A DNA stretch of 64,000 nucleotides from Pseudomonas sp. B21-048 (GTDB taxonomy: Bacteria > Pseudomonadota > Gammaproteobacteria > Pseudomonadales > Pseudomonadaceae). Below the pieces are notes generated by a model. The model was not told where the DNA came from. It did no database searches and saw only the letters and a program-made list of their open reading frames with translations. Made by a program: the position numbers and the translations under genes. Shown here in pieces: positions 53,406 to 63,758 of the stretch (the stretch's first letter is position 1; every line of letters starts with the position of its first letter). The stretch spans positions 1,488,001-1,552,000 of the forward strand of contig NZ_CP087168.1 of assembly GCF_024748615.1 (NCBI RefSeq), in the 5' to 3' direction.

Positions 53406-54731
53406 ATGCAAGTTAAGCGTTTTTTCGCCGCCGATATGCGTCAGGCCATGAAACTGGTTCGTGATGAGCTGGGCGCCGATGCCGCCATCATTGGCAATCG
53501 CCGGATCGCCGGCGGTGTTGAGCTGACGGCTGCCCTGGATTACAAATTGTCGGCGCTGGCCCCGCGTGTTCCGAACATGGAGCTCGAGGACGAGTTGCGC
53601 AAGACCCAGTCGCGGATCGTCACCGCCCAGGCCGAATTGAGCCTGCGTGGCGATGGCGAGAGCGACCAGACCACCAATCGCCAGTTGTTCGCCGGCCTGC
53701 CGTTGACCGCCGCCGAACCGTTGACCGAGCCGACCCTGGCCGAGCCCCGGCGCCCGACACCCGCGCCTGCGGCAACGACCGGCGTTGACCCGCGTGCGTT
53801 CGACTCGATGCGTTTCGAACTCAACAGCCTGCGCGAACTGATGGAAGTGCAGCTTGGCTCTTTAGCGTGGAATCAGCTGCAAGGCAGCCGCCCGGCCCAG
53901 GCCAACCTTTGGCGTCGCCTGCAACGCATCGGTCTGTCGGGTCCGTTGTCGCGCGATCTGCTGGCGCTGATTACCGACATTGAAGAACCTCGTCAGGCCT
54001 GGCGCATGTTGCTCGCGCACCTGGCGCGGATGATCGCCACTCCAGAAGTCGAGCCACTGGAAGAGGGTGGCGTGATTGCCATGGTCGGCCCGGCGGGTAT
54101 GGGCAAGACCACCACACTGGCCAAGCTCGCGGCCCGTTACGTGCTCAAGTACGGCGCGCAAAACATCGCGCTGGTCAGTATGGACAGCTATCGCATCGGT
54201 GCTCAGGAACAGCTCAAGACCCTGGGCCGCATCCTCAACGTGTCGGTCACCCACGTTGACCCGGGTCAATCGCTGGTGCAGGCGCTGGAACCCTTGCTGC
54301 GCAAACGCGTAGTGCTGATCGATACCGCCGGCCTGCAGGCCAGCGATCCGGCACTGCGCATGCAGCTCGAAAGCCTGGCCGGACGAGGGATCAAATCAAA
54401 AAATTATCTGGTCTTGGCAACCACTAGCCAAAAACAGGTTCTAACCGCCGCTTATCATAGTTACAAACGTTGCGGCCTTGCCGGCTGCATCCTGACTAAA
54501 CTGGATGAAACGGCAAGCTTGGGCGAGGTGTTGAGCCTGGCCATCAGTCATGAATTGCCGGTGGCTTACCTGACCGATGGCCCGCGGATCCCGGATGATT
54601 TGCATCTGCCGCGTCGTCATCAGTTGGTCAGCCGCGCCGTTAGCGTGCAAATGCAGGAAGAACCCAGCGAAGAAGCCATGGCTGATATGTTCGCTGACCT
54701 TTACCACGGCCCGACCAAGCGGGTTGGCTGA
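53406..54731 (+). CDS. flhF: FlhF, SRP-type GTPase for polar flagellum placement
   Basis: 441 residues. N-terminal basic region (MQVKRFFAADMRQAMKLVRDELGADAAI), a Pro/Ala linker (about 100-130), then N and G domains with the P loop GPAGMGKT (228-235), VSMDSYRIGAQEQL and TKLDETASLGEVL. It recruits early flagellar proteins to the pole and is balanced by FleN, encoded next. Confidence 0.97.
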   Translation: MQVKRFFAADMRQAMKLVRDELGADAAIIGNRRIAGGVELTAALDYKLSALAPRVPNMELEDELRKTQSRIVTAQAELSLRGDGESDQTTNRQLFAGLPLTAAEPLTEPTLAEPRRPTPAPAATTGVDPRAFDSMRFELNSLRELMEVQLGSLAWNQLQGSRPAQANLWRRLQRIGLSGPLSRDLLALITDIEEPRQAWRMLLAHLARMIATPEVEPLEEGGVIAMVGPAGMGKTTTLAKLAARYVLKYGAQNIALVSMDSYRIGAQEQLKTLGRILNVSVTHVDPGQSLVQALEPLLRKRVVLIDTAGLQASDPALRMQLESLAGRGIKSKNYLVLATTSQKQVLTAAYHSYKRCGLAGCILTKLDETASLGEVLSLAISHELPVAYLTDGPRIPDDLHLPRRHQLVSRAVSVQMQEEPSEEAMADMFADLYHGPTKRVG

Positions 54732-54847
54732 GGTATTAATGAATAATTTTTGTACCTACATCGATGGTCTGCCACGCATTGTTCAGTTGGTGAGCGCGCA
54801 GCCAGTAATGTGGCCTCCGTCTAAGTAAGACAAGGTAAAGAAAGAAC

Positions 54848-55678
54848 ATGGGCAGCATGCATCCCGTACAGGTGATCGCGGTGACCGGCGGCAAAGGTGG
54901 CGTCGGGAAGACTAACGTGTCAGTGAACTTGTCCCTGGCTCTCGCTGAGCTCGGCCGGCGCGTCATGCTGCTGGATGCCGATCTGGGGCTGGCGAATGTC
55001 GACGTCCTGCTAGGGCTGACACCTAAACGCACACTGGCCGACGTGATCGAAGGCCGCTGTGAGCTGCGCGACGTGCTGTTGCAAGGGCCTGGCGGTATCC
55101 GCATCGTCCCCGCCGCGTCCGGCACCCAGAGCATGGTTCATTTGAGCCCGGCGCAGCATGCCGGCCTGATCCAGGCCTTCAGCGACATCGGCGACAATCT
55201 CGACGTATTGGTGATCGACACCGCCGCGGGTATTGGTGACTCAGTGGTCAGTTTCGTTCGCGCAGCGCAAGAAGTCTTGCTGGTGGTGTGCGACGAACCG
55301 ACCTCGATCACTGACGCCTACGCACTGATCAAACTGCTTAACCGCGACTACGGCATGAATCGTTTCCGCGTCCTGGCCAACATGGCGCAGAGCCCGCAGG
55401 AAGGCCGCAACCTGTTCGCCAAGTTGACCAAGGTCACGGATCGCTTCCTCGACGTCGCCTTGCAATATGTTGGCGCGGTGCCTTACGACGAAAGCGTGCG
55501 CAAGGCCGTGCAGAAGCAGCGGGCCGTTTACGAAGCCTTTCCACGTTCCAAGTGCGCCCTGGCGTTCAAGGCCATTGCGCAGAAAGTCGATACCTGGCCG
55601 CTGCCGGCCAACCCGCGTGGGCATCTGGAATTTTTCGTCGAGCGCCTCGTGCAACAAACGGCAGGACCCGTGCTATGA
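54848..55678 (+). CDS. fleN: FleN (FlhG), ParA-like ATPase controlling flagellar number
   Basis: 276 residues, MinD/ParA family. The deviant Walker A is GGKGGVGKT (14-22); LLDADLGLANVDVLLGL and IDTAAGIGDSVVSFV follow. It antagonises FleQ and limits flagellar number. The ATG at 54848 is used; a second ATG three codons on is possible. The 3' end overlaps fliA (ATGA). The 116 bases before it show no clear promoter. Confidence 0.96.
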   Translation: MGSMHPVQVIAVTGGKGGVGKTNVSVNLSLALAELGRRVMLLDADLGLANVDVLLGLTPKRTLADVIEGRCELRDVLLQGPGGIRIVPAASGTQSMVHLSPAQHAGLIQAFSDIGDNLDVLVIDTAAGIGDSVVSFVRAAQEVLLVVCDEPTSITDAYALIKLLNRDYGMNRFRVLANMAQSPQEGRNLFAKLTKVTDRFLDVALQYVGAVPYDESVRKAVQKQRAVYEAFPRSKCALAFKAIAQKVDTWPLPANPRGHLEFFVERLVQQTAGPVL

Positions 55679-56415
55679 CAGCCAGCGGTTACAACCTCTA
55701 CAAGAGTTCGGCGCGTGACGCGCAGTACGAGCTGATCGAGCGTTACGCGCCACTGGTCAAACGCATTGCCTACCACTTGCTGGCGCGTTTGCCCGCCAGC
55801 GTCCAGGTCGAAGATCTGATCCAGGCCGGGATGATCGGCCTGCTTGAAGTATCCACCAAATATGACGCCAGCAAAGGCGCGAGTTTCGAAACGTACGCGG
55901 GCATTCGAATCCGCGGCGCGATGCTCGATGAAGTGCGCAAGGGGGACTGGGCGCCACGTTCGGTTCACCGCAATACCCGCATGGTCAGCGACGCGATTCG
56001 CTCGATTGAAGCTAAAACCGGCCGTGACGCTAAAGATCACGAGGTTGCGGCCGAACTCCAATTGAGTCTCGACGATTATTACGGGATTTTGAACGACACC
56101 CTGGGCAGCCGGTTATTCAGTTTCGACGATCTGTTGCAGGACGGCGAACATGAAGGGCTGCATGAGGATGGCGCCAGTGCTCATATCGAGCCGTCACGCG
56201 ATCTGGAAGATGAACGCTTCCAGGCGGCGCTGGCGGACGCGATTGCCAATTTGCCGGAGCGTGAGCGACTGGTGTTGGCGCTGTACTACGACGAAGAGTT
56301 GAATCTCAAGGAAATCGGTGAGGTCCTGGGGGTCAGCGAATCGCGGGTCAGCCAGTTACACAGCCAGTGCGCGGCCCGTTTGCGGGGGCGTTTGGGGGAG
56401 TGGCGAGCGCGCTGA
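55675..56415 (+). CDS. fliA: FliA, flagellar sigma factor 28
   Basis: 246 residues. Sigma regions 2 (YAPLVKRIAYHLLARLPASVQVEDLIQAGMIGLLE), 3 and 4 (LPERERLVLALYYDEELNLKEIGEVLGVSESRVSQLHSQ) are complete. It transcribes late genes such as fliC; its promoter is seen at 26577. The ATG overlaps the fleN stop, which is why an upstream in-frame extension is rejected. Confidence 0.98.
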   Translation: MTASGYNLYKSSARDAQYELIERYAPLVKRIAYHLLARLPASVQVEDLIQAGMIGLLEVSTKYDASKGASFETYAGIRIRGAMLDEVRKGDWAPRSVHRNTRMVSDAIRSIEAKTGRDAKDHEVAAELQLSLDDYYGILNDTLGSRLFSFDDLLQDGEHEGLHEDGASAHIEPSRDLEDERFQAALADAIANLPERERLVLALYYDEELNLKEIGEVLGVSESRVSQLHSQCAARLRGRLGEWRAR

Positions 56416-56570
56416 AGGCAGTGTGGGGACACTGCGAATGGAGCGGGTGTGGTGTTGAACCGCGCCGGTCTCGATCTGTTGTGCTCCAGACAGTCATTGA
56501 GTGCTTTGCCGGATTGATTGAAATGGCGCGTCCAGGTGCTGGGCGCGTTTAAGACTGCTTGGAGGTCGAA

Positions 56571-56954
56571 TTGGACAAGAACATGAAAATCCTCATCGTG
56601 GATGACTTCTCAACGATGCGGCGGATCATAAAAAACCTGTTGCGTGACCTTGGGTTCACCAACACGGTCGAGGCTGACGATGGCATCACTGCCATTCCGG
56701 TTCTCAACAGCGGCAGCATCGACTTTCTGGTAACGGACTGGAACATGCCTGGCATGACCGGTATCGATCTGCTGCGTCACGTGCGCGCCGATGAAAAGCT
56801 CAAGCACCTGCCGGTGCTGATGGTGACCGCTGAAGCCAAGCGCGAGCAAATTATCGAGGCGGCCCAGGCCGGTGTTAACGGCTATGTGGTCAAACCCTTC
56901 ACAGCCCAGGCGTTGAAAGAAAAAATCGAGAAGATTTTCGAACGCATCGGTTGA
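56571..56954 (+). CDS. cheY: CheY, chemotaxis response regulator
   Basis: 127 residues from a TTG start. GGAGGT ends four bases before TTG 56571, whereas the ATG at 56583 (123 residues, the start used for P. aeruginosa CheY) is 16 bases away from it. The single receiver domain has [13 protein letters not shown], the phosphoacceptor in [11 protein letters not shown], Thr in MVTAEA and Lys in VVKPF. It carries the signal from CheA to FliM. The 155-base gap after fliA probably holds its promoter, but I cannot assign one. Confidence 0.95.
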   Translation: MDKNMKILIVDDFSTMRRIIKNLLRDLGFTNTVEADDGITAIPVLNSGSIDFLVTDWNMPGMTGIDLLRHVRADEKLKHLPVLMVTAEAKREQIIEAAQAGVNGYVVKPFTAQALKEKIEKIFERIG

Positions 56955-56976
56955 TGTACTGCGCCACGGGGGAGCT

Positions 56977-57765
56977 ATGGAGCAAAACGAATCTTCACAG
57001 GGCGATTTTGAGTCGACCCTGAAAAAACACGCGGTCGAACTGGTCGAGAGCCTTGAAAAAGGCAGGTTCGGCGACGCTGTGCAACTGATCCATGAGCTCA
57101 ACCAGACCCGTGACCGCGGCCTGTACCAGGAAGTGGGCAAGCTCACTCGCGAGCTGCATAGCGCGATCGTCAATTTTCAGATTGACCCGCACATGCCGCA
57201 AGCCGAGGAAGTGTCTCAGATCACGGATGCCACTGAGCGCCTGGGTTATGTGGTCAAGCTGACCGAGGCCGCGGCCAACCGCACCATGGACCTGGTGGAA
57301 AACGCCACGCCGCTGATCAACAGCCTGAGCGATGAAGCTCAGGCGCTGAGCACGGATTGGGGACGGTTCATGCGTCGCGAAGTCGGGGCTGAAGAGTTCC
57401 GTGAACTGGCCAGGCGGGTCGATGGTTTCCTGACCCGCAGCAGTGAAGACAACCGCATCGTGTCGAGCAACCTCAACGACATTCTGCTGGCTCAGGATTA
57501 CCAGGACCTCACCGGTCAGGTGATCAAGCGCGTGACCCAATTGGTCACCGAAGTTGAAAGCAATCTGCTCAAGCTCGTGCTCATGGCCAGCCATGTCGAC
57601 CGCTTTGCGGGTATCGAACATGACCATGAAGCGATGCTGGCTGAAAAAGATCCACAAAAACATCTCTCTCAGGGTGAAGGTCCGCAGATTCATGCCGATA
57701 AAAGAGAAGACGTTGTGTCCGGTCAGGACGATGTGGACGATTTGCTATCCAGCCTAGGTTTTTAG
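56977..57765 (+). CDS. cheZ: CheZ, CheY-P phosphatase
   Basis: 262 residues. A long helical hairpin with the catalytic block LLAQDYQDLTGQVIKRVTQLV and a C-terminal CheY-binding tail ending VDDLLSSLGF. It dephosphorylates CheY-P. The stop lies inside a TAGGTTTTTAG repeat that continues into the cheA leader. Confidence 0.95.
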   Translation: MEQNESSQGDFESTLKKHAVELVESLEKGRFGDAVQLIHELNQTRDRGLYQEVGKLTRELHSAIVNFQIDPHMPQAEEVSQITDATERLGYVVKLTEAAANRTMDLVENATPLINSLSDEAQALSTDWGRFMRREVGAEEFRELARRVDGFLTRSSEDNRIVSSNLNDILLAQDYQDLTGQVIKRVTQLVTEVESNLLKLVLMASHVDRFAGIEHDHEAMLAEKDPQKHLSQGEGPQIHADKREDVVSGQDDVDDLLSSLGF

Positions 57766-57790
57766 AGTTCTAGGTTTTTTAGGTTTTTAG
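57755..57790 (+). repeat. three copies of TAGGTTTTT(T)AG between cheZ and cheA
   Basis: Copies at 57755-57765, 57771-57782 and 57780-57790. The first includes the last cheZ codons and stop. The T-rich block is unlike the surrounding GC-rich DNA and could arise by slippage. A Shine-Dalgarno GGAG follows before cheA. Confidence 0.7.
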
Positions 57791-57811
57791 ACCTGTAGGA
57801 GCACCCCCTTA

Positions 57812-60064
57812 ATGAGCTTCGGCGCCGATGAAGAGATCCTTCAGGATTTCCTGGTTGAGGCCGGCGAGATTCTAGAGCAACTGTCCGAACAGCTGGTCGA
57901 GCTTGAAAGCCGACCGGATGATGCGGATTTGCTCAATGCAATTTTTCGCGGTTTTCACACTGTAAAAGGGGGCGCCGGCTTCCTCCAGCTCAACGAGCTG
58001 GTGGAGTGCTGTCACATCGCCGAGAACGTGTTCGACATCCTGCGCAAGGGTGAGCGTCGCGTTGACTCGGAACTGATGGACGTGGTTCTCGAAGCACTGG
58101 ACGCGGTGAACAGCATGTTCAGCGAAGTCCGCGAACGCAGCCCGATCACGGCTGCCACGCCTGAATTACTGGCTGCTCTGGCTCGTCTGGCCGAGCCGCA
58201 AACCGCCGATGAAGCGGCACCCGTCGCTGAAGTGGTGCAAGAGCCTGCCGCTGAAAGCGAATCAGGTGACGTCACCGATAACGAATTCGAACAACTGCTG
58301 GACTCGCTGAATGCCGTCAAGGCCCAGGCCGAGGCGCCCGCCGCTGTTCCGGCACCGACCAGCGATACGGCGGCCAGTGACGAAATCACCGATGCCGAGT
58401 TCGAGTCGTTGCTCGATCAATTGCACGGCAAAGGCCAGTTCGCTGCCGATGCCGTGGTCGCAGCACCTACCGCACCGGCTGCTCCGAAAGCGGCAGGCGA
58501 CAGCTCCGACATTACCGACGACGAATTCGAAGCACTGCTCGACACGCTGCATGGCAAAGGCAACTTTGCGGTCGATGCACTGGAGTCGGCGATTGCGTCG
58601 GCCCCGGCCCCGGCTGGGCCAACCGCTAAAGCGGCTGGCGGCGATCTGATCTCCGATCATGAGTTCGAATCGCTGCTCGACGAATTGCATGGCAAGGGCA
58701 AATTCACTGAAGTGGGTTCCGCTGCTTCTGCGGTAGTGGCACCCGTCGCCAAGCCTGTTGCACCGGCACCGGCACCGGCGCCTGTCGCCAAAGCGCCTGA
58801 GCCAAAAGCCGAAGCGCCCAAGCCTGCTGCCACCGCCGCCCCGGCGCCTGCTCGTGCCCCGGCTGCGCCACCACCGGAAAAACCGGCCAGCGAAGCCGAG
58901 ACCACCGTGCGGGTCGATACCGCGCGCCTCGACGAAATCATGAACATGGTCGGCGAGTTGGTACTGGTGCGTAACCGCCTGGTCCGTCTGGGCCTCAACA
59001 GCGGCGACGAAGCCATGTCCAAGGCCGTGTCGAACCTCGACGTGGTCACGGCCGACCTGCAGACCGCGGTCATGAAGACCCGGATGCAGCCGATCAAGAA
59101 AGTCTTCGGGCGCTTCCCGCGCTTGGTTCGCGACCTGGCTCGCCAGCTCAAGAAAGAGATCAACCTGGAACTGGTCGGCGAAGAAACCGACCTCGACAAG
59201 AACCTCGTCGAGGCCCTGGCCGACCCGCTGGTCCACTTGGTGCGCAACTCAGTCGACCACGGTATCGAAGAGCCGGCTGATCGCGAAGCGATGGGCAAGC
59301 CTCGCAGCGGCAAGGTGATCCTGTCCGCTGAACAGGAAGGCGACCACATCCTGCTGTCCATCTCCGATGATGGCAAAGGCATGGACGCCGATGTTCTGCG
59401 CGGCATCGCCGTGAAGAAAGGCCTGATGGACAAGGATGCGGCGGACCGTCTCAGCGAGTCGGATTGCTTCAACCTGATCTTCGCGCCGGGCTTCTCGACC
59501 AAGACCGAAATTTCCGACGTCTCCGGGCGCGGCGTGGGCATGGACGTGGTGAAAACCAAGATCGCCCAGCTCAACGGCACTATCAATATCTACTCGACCA
59601 AGGGCAAGGGCTCGAAGATCGTCATCAAGGTCCCGTTGACCCTGGCGATCATGCCAACGCTGATGGTCATGCTCGGCAACCAGGCGTTCGCGTTCCCGCT
59701 GGTGAACGTCAACGAGATCTTCCACCTCGACCTGTCGCGCACCAACGTGGTAGACGGCCAGGAAGTGGTGATCGTGCGGGACAAGGCGCTGCCTCTGTTC
59801 TACCTCAAACGCTGGCTGGTCAGCTCCGCCGCTCATGAAGAGCAGCGCGAAGGCCATGTGGTGATCCTTTCGGTGGGCACTCAGCGGATCGGCTTCGTCG
59901 TCGATCAACTGGTGGGCCAGGAAGAAGTGGTCATCAAGCCATTGGGCAAAATGCTCCAGGGAACCCCGGGCATGTCCGGCGCCACCATCACCGGTGACGG
60001 CCGCATTGCACTGATTCTCGATGTGCCGAGCATGCTCACGCGTTACGCCGCACGGCGTATTTGA
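57812..60064 (+). CDS. cheA: CheA, chemotaxis histidine kinase
   Basis: 750 residues. HPt domain with His49 ([12 protein letters not shown]); a long Ala/Pro linker (about 130-365) with four copies of a DxEFExLLDxLHGKG-like motif near 157, 193, 235 and 279; the dimerisation domain ([23 protein letters not shown]); the HATPase domain ([35 protein letters not shown]); and the C-terminal CheW-like regulatory domain. It phosphorylates CheY and CheB. Confidence 0.97.
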   Translation: MSFGADEEILQDFLVEAGEILEQLSEQLVELESRPDDADLLNAIFRGFHTVKGGAGFLQLNELVECCHIAENVFDILRKGERRVDSELMDVVLEALDAVNSMFSEVRERSPITAATPELLAALARLAEPQTADEAAPVAEVVQEPAAESESGDVTDNEFEQLLDSLNAVKAQAEAPAAVPAPTSDTAASDEITDAEFESLLDQLHGKGQFAADAVVAAPTAPAAPKAAGDSSDITDDEFEALLDTLHGKGNFAVDALESAIASAPAPAGPTAKAAGGDLISDHEFESLLDELHGKGKFTEVGSAASAVVAPVAKPVAPAPAPAPVAKAPEPKAEAPKPAATAAPAPARAPAAPPPEKPASEAETTVRVDTARLDEIMNMVGELVLVRNRLVRLGLNSGDEAMSKAVSNLDVVTADLQTAVMKTRMQPIKKVFGRFPRLVRDLARQLKKEINLELVGEETDLDKNLVEALADPLVHLVRNSVDHGIEEPADREAMGKPRSGKVILSAEQEGDHILLSISDDGKGMDADVLRGIAVKKGLMDKDAADRLSESDCFNLIFAPGFSTKTEISDVSGRGVGMDVVKTKIAQLNGTINIYSTKGKGSKIVIKVPLTLAIMPTLMVMLGNQAFAFPLVNVNEIFHLDLSRTNVVDGQEVVIVRDKALPLFYLKRWLVSSAAHEEQREGHVVILSVGTQRIGFVVDQLVGQEEVVIKPLGKMLQGTPGMSGATITGDGRIALILDVPSMLTRYAARRI

Positions 60065-60113
60065 TTCTGCGGGAGCGGGGCGACTGAGCCTCGCTCCGTC
60101 TAATGGAGTGTTT

Positions 60114-61250
60114 ATGGCAGTCAAAGTCCTGGTGGTGGACGATTCGGGGTTTTTCCGCCGCCGCGTCTCAGAAATTCTTTCAGCGGATTCGAATATCCAG
60201 GTCGTCGGTACGGCGACCAACGGCAAAGAGGCGATCGATCAGGCGCTGGCCCTCAAGCCAGACGTGATCACCATGGACTACGAGATGCCGATGATGGATG
60301 GCATCACGGCAGTGCGGCACATCATGCAGCGCTGCCCGACCCCGGTGTTGATGTTCTCCTCGCTGACTCACGAAGGCGCGCGGGTCACCCTCGATGCGCT
60401 GGACGCCGGTGCGGTGGACTTCCTGCCGAAGAATTTCGAAGACATCTCGCGTAACCCGGAGAAGGTCAAGCAACTGCTGTGCGAGAAGATTCTCAGCATC
60501 TCGCGCAGTAACCGTCGCGCCAGCACTTACAGCGCCCCGGCCCCGGTGGCTGCCCCAGCCCCGACGCCTGCGCCTACGAGCGTCAGCAGCTACGGCAGCA
60601 ACGCGCCTGCGCGTGCGGCACCGGCACCGGCACCGATTCCGGCTCGCAGCCATGCAGCGACGCCGTCGTCTCCAGCGCCCAAACGCAAAGCCTACAAACT
60701 GGTCGCCATCGGTACCTCCACGGGTGGTCCGGTTGCTCTGCAACGGGTGTTGACGCAGTTGCCGGCCAATTTCCCGGCGCCGATCGTGTTAATCCAGCAC
60801 ATGCCGGCTGCCTTCACCAAGGCTTTCGCCGAGCGTCTGGACAAACTGTGCCGCATCAGCGTCAAGGAAGCCGAGGATGGCGACATCTTGCGTCCGGGCC
60901 TGGCGCTGTTGGCACCAGGTGGCAAGCAAATGATGATCGACGGCCGTGGCGCGGTGAAAATCCTGCCGGGCGATGAGCGTCTGAACTACAAACCGTGCGT
61001 GGACATCACCTTCGGTTCCGCGGCCAAATCCTACGGCGACAAAGTTCTGGCGGTGGTACTGACCGGCATGGGCGCCGACGGTCGCGAAGGCGCGCGTCTG
61101 CTCAAGCAGGGCGGCAGTGCGATCTGGGCTCAGGATGAAGCCAGCTGCGTGATCTACGGCATGCCCATGGCAATCGTCAAAGCCGAACTCGCAGACGCGG
61201 TATACAGCCTGGACGATATTGGTCGACACCTGGTCGAGGCGTGCCTCTGA
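60114..61250 (+). CDS. cheB: CheB, chemoreceptor methylesterase/deamidase
   Basis: 378 residues. Receiver domain ([15 protein letters not shown]; phosphoacceptor in [11 protein letters not shown]), an Ala/Pro-rich linker (about 140-190) and the esterase domain with the serine in [11 protein letters not shown], a histidine in LIQHMP and the aspartate in VLTGMGADG. The ATG at 60114 has GGAG upstream; an in-frame codon earlier lies inside cheA. The stop overlaps motC by one base. Confidence 0.96.
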   Translation: MAVKVLVVDDSGFFRRRVSEILSADSNIQVVGTATNGKEAIDQALALKPDVITMDYEMPMMDGITAVRHIMQRCPTPVLMFSSLTHEGARVTLDALDAGAVDFLPKNFEDISRNPEKVKQLLCEKILSISRSNRRASTYSAPAPVAAPAPTPAPTSVSSYGSNAPARAAPAPAPIPARSHAATPSSPAPKRKAYKLVAIGTSTGGPVALQRVLTQLPANFPAPIVLIQHMPAAFTKAFAERLDKLCRISVKEAEDGDILRPGLALLAPGGKQMMIDGRGAVKILPGDERLNYKPCVDITFGSAAKSYGDKVLAVVLTGMGADGREGARLLKQGGSAIWAQDEASCVIYGMPMAIVKAELADAVYSLDDIGRHLVEACL

Positions 61251-61990
61251 TGGATGTACTCAGCCTGATCGGGATCATCATGGCGTTCGTCGCCATCATT
61301 GGCGGCAACTACCTTGAAGGCGGGCACCTCGGCGCGCTGGCCAACGGTCCGGCGGCATTGATCGTTCTCGGTGGGACCATCGGTGCGGCGCTGCTGCAAT
61401 CGCCGATGAGCGCTTTCAAGCGCGCCATGCAGATTCTCGCCTGGATCCTGTTTCCACCTCGCGTGGACCTGGCTGGCGGCATCGATCGCGTCGTGAACTG
61501 GAGTCTGACCGCCCGCAAGGAAGGTTTGCTGGGTCTGGAAGGGGTGGCCGACGCTGAACCCGACAGCTACTCGCGAAAAGGCCTGCAACTGCTGGTAGAC
61601 GGCGCTGAGCCGGAAGCGATTCGCAGCATTCTGGAAGTGGATTTCTACACCCAGGAAAGCCGCGACATCGAAGCTGCCAAAGTCTTTGAAAGCATGGGCG
61701 GCTACGCGCCAACCATCGGCATCATTGGTGCGGTGATGGGCCTGATCCATGTCATGGGTAACCTGGGCGATCCGTCGCAGCTGGGCAGCGGCATTGCCGT
61801 CGCTTTTGTCGCCACCATTTATGGCGTGGCCAGTGCCAACCTGATGCTGCTGCCGATTGCCGCCAAGCTCAAGTCCATCGCGTTGCGGCAGTCGCGTTAT
61901 CGCGAAATGTTGCTGGAAGGGATTCTGTCGATTGCCGAAGGTGAAAACCCTCGCTCCATTGAGTTGAAGCTTCAGGGCTTCATGGATTAA
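61250..61990 (+). CDS. motC: MotC, second flagellar stator A subunit
   Basis: 246 residues, MotA/ExbB family with four membrane segments (LIGIIMAFVAIIGGNYLEGG; IVLGGTIGAALL; APTIGIIGAVMGLIHVM; IAVAFVATIYGVASANLMLLPIA) and a cytoplasmic loop. It forms the proton channel with MotD. The ATG at 61250 overlaps the cheB stop. Pseudomonas uses MotCD alongside MotAB, especially for swarming. Confidence 0.95.
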   Translation: MDVLSLIGIIMAFVAIIGGNYLEGGHLGALANGPAALIVLGGTIGAALLQSPMSAFKRAMQILAWILFPPRVDLAGGIDRVVNWSLTARKEGLLGLEGVADAEPDSYSRKGLQLLVDGAEPEAIRSILEVDFYTQESRDIEAAKVFESMGGYAPTIGIIGAVMGLIHVMGNLGDPSQLGSGIAVAFVATIYGVASANLMLLPIAAKLKSIALRQSRYREMLLEGILSIAEGENPRSIELKLQGFMD

Positions 61991-62002
61991 GGGAATAACC
62001 TT

Positions 62003-62896
62003 ATGGCTCGTCGCCGGCAACCCGAAGAACATGTGAACCATGAACGCTGGCTCGTTTCCTACGCCGACTTCATTACGTTGCTGTTCGCTTTTTTCGTGGT
62101 GATGTACTCGATTTCTTCGATTAACGAAGGCAAGTACAAGATCATTTCCGAGGCATTGATCGGGGTGTTTACCGATTCCGATCGCGCCCTCAAGCCGATT
62201 CCTATCGGCGAAGAGCGACCGAAGACCGTGACCCCGGCCAAGCCGCTGGTCAAGGACAGCGAACAGATCGACGCCGGCATCGCCCAGGCCGCCAAAGATC
62301 CGCTCAAAAGCATCGCCGACGACATCAGCGCGGCGTTCGGCGACCTGATCAGCTCCAACCAGATGACCGTGCGCGGCAATGAGTTGTGGGTCGAAATCGA
62401 ACTCAATTCCAGCCTGTTGTTCGGCAGTGGCGATGCCATGCCCAGCGACATCGCGTTCAACATCATCGACAAGATTGCCGCGATCCTGAGCCCGTTCGAC
62501 AACCCGATCCACGTCGAAGGCTTTACCGACGATCAGCCGATTCGCACCGCGCAATACCCGACCAACTGGGAGCTGTCTTCGGCCCGTTCGGCGAGCATCG
62601 TGCGCATGCTGGCGATGCAGGGCGTGAACCCCGGTCGTCTGGCGTCGGTGGGTTATGGTGAATTCCAGCCGGTGGCCAACAATGCCACCGCCGAAGGCCG
62701 GGCGCGTAACCGTCGGGTGGTGCTGGTGGTTTCTCGCAATCTCGATGTACGCCGCAGCCTCACTGGTACCGGAACAGCTCATGCGCAACCGGATGCCGCG
62801 TTGAAGCGGGCTGGCACACAAACTGCACCGTCCCCGGTCAAGTCGCCGGGACGAGAGAGCGCCGTCAATTCTCCGTCACCCGCATTAATACGTTGA
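62003..62896 (+). CDS. motD: MotD, second flagellar stator B subunit
   Basis: 297 residues. N-terminal membrane helix with the proton-binding aspartate Asp22 in SYADFITLLFAFFVVMYS, a plug/linker region, and an OmpA-like peptidoglycan-binding domain (VEGFTDDQPIRTAQYPTNWELSSARSASIVRML). The tail is Pro/Ser/Ala-rich. It pairs with MotC 12 bases upstream. Confidence 0.95.
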   Translation: MARRRQPEEHVNHERWLVSYADFITLLFAFFVVMYSISSINEGKYKIISEALIGVFTDSDRALKPIPIGEERPKTVTPAKPLVKDSEQIDAGIAQAAKDPLKSIADDISAAFGDLISSNQMTVRGNELWVEIELNSSLLFGSGDAMPSDIAFNIIDKIAAILSPFDNPIHVEGFTDDQPIRTAQYPTNWELSSARSASIVRMLAMQGVNPGRLASVGYGEFQPVANNATAEGRARNRRVVLVVSRNLDVRRSLTGTGTAHAQPDAALKRAGTQTAPSPVKSPGRESAVNSPSPALIR

Positions 62897-62939
62897 GCTA
62901 TTTCTCGGTCGACCTTTTCGACCGGGAGGAACAATCCGA

Positions 62940-63728
62940 ATGAGAGTCTGGGCAGTCGCCAATCAAAAGGGTGGTGTCGGTAAAACCACTTCCTCCATCG
63001 CTTTAGCCGGTTTGCTGGCCGAGGCGGGCAAGCGCGTGGTTGTGGTCGATCTCGACCCCCACGGCTCCATGACCAGCTATTTCGGTTACGACCCCGACAG
63101 CCTGGAACACAGCAGCTACGACCTGTTTCTGCACAAGGGCAGCGTGCCGCAAGGCTTGCCCGGTCAGTTGCTGATGCCCACCAGTGACGAACGCATTTCC
63201 CTGTTGCCATCGAGCACCGCGCTGGCAACCCTTGAGCGTCAGTCGCCGGGTCAGAGTGGTTTGGGCCTGGTGATCGCCAAGAGCCTGGCGCAGTTGTGGC
63301 AGGACTTCGATTACGCGGTGATCGACAGCCCGCCGTTGCTCGGTGTGCTGATGGTCAATGCCTTGGCGGCCAGCCAGCAGTTGGTCATTCCGGTGCAGAC
63401 CGAGCACTTGGCCGTCAAAGGCCTGGAACGCATGGTCAACACCCTGGCGATGATCAACCGCTCGCGCAAACAGGCGCTGCCGTTCAGCATTGTGCCGACC
63501 CTGTTCGACCGCCGCACCCAGGCTTCCCTCGGCACCCTTCGCGTGCTGCGCGACAAGTACCCGGAAGAAATCTGGCAAGGCTACATCCCGATCGACACCC
63601 GCTTGCGTGACGCGAGCCGGGCAGGGCTGACGCCTTCGCAATTCGATGGCAAGAGCCGTGGTGTTCTCGCTTACCGTGCACTGCTCAAGCATTTGCTGGC
63701 GGCGCAACTTGTTCCGCAGGTGGCTTGA
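62940..63728 (+). CDS. parC: ParA-family ATPase for polar chemotaxis array placement
   Basis: 262 residues. The deviant Walker A is NQKGGVGKTTS near 9-18, followed by VVVDLDPHGSMTSYFG and VIDSPPLLGVLMVNAL. The Pseudomonas gene in this position after motCD corresponds to the ParC-type protein that works with ParP to place chemotaxis clusters at the pole, not to the chromosomal ParA. GGGAGG precedes the ATG. Confidence 0.85.
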   Translation: MRVWAVANQKGGVGKTTSSIALAGLLAEAGKRVVVVDLDPHGSMTSYFGYDPDSLEHSSYDLFLHKGSVPQGLPGQLLMPTSDERISLLPSSTALATLERQSPGQSGLGLVIAKSLAQLWQDFDYAVIDSPPLLGVLMVNALAASQQLVIPVQTEHLAVKGLERMVNTLAMINRSRKQALPFSIVPTLFDRRTQASLGTLRVLRDKYPEEIWQGYIPIDTRLRDASRAGLTPSQFDGKSRGVLAYRALLKHLLAAQLVPQVA

Positions 63729-63758
63729 GATGAAGCCAATTCCTACAGGGGAGCGCTC

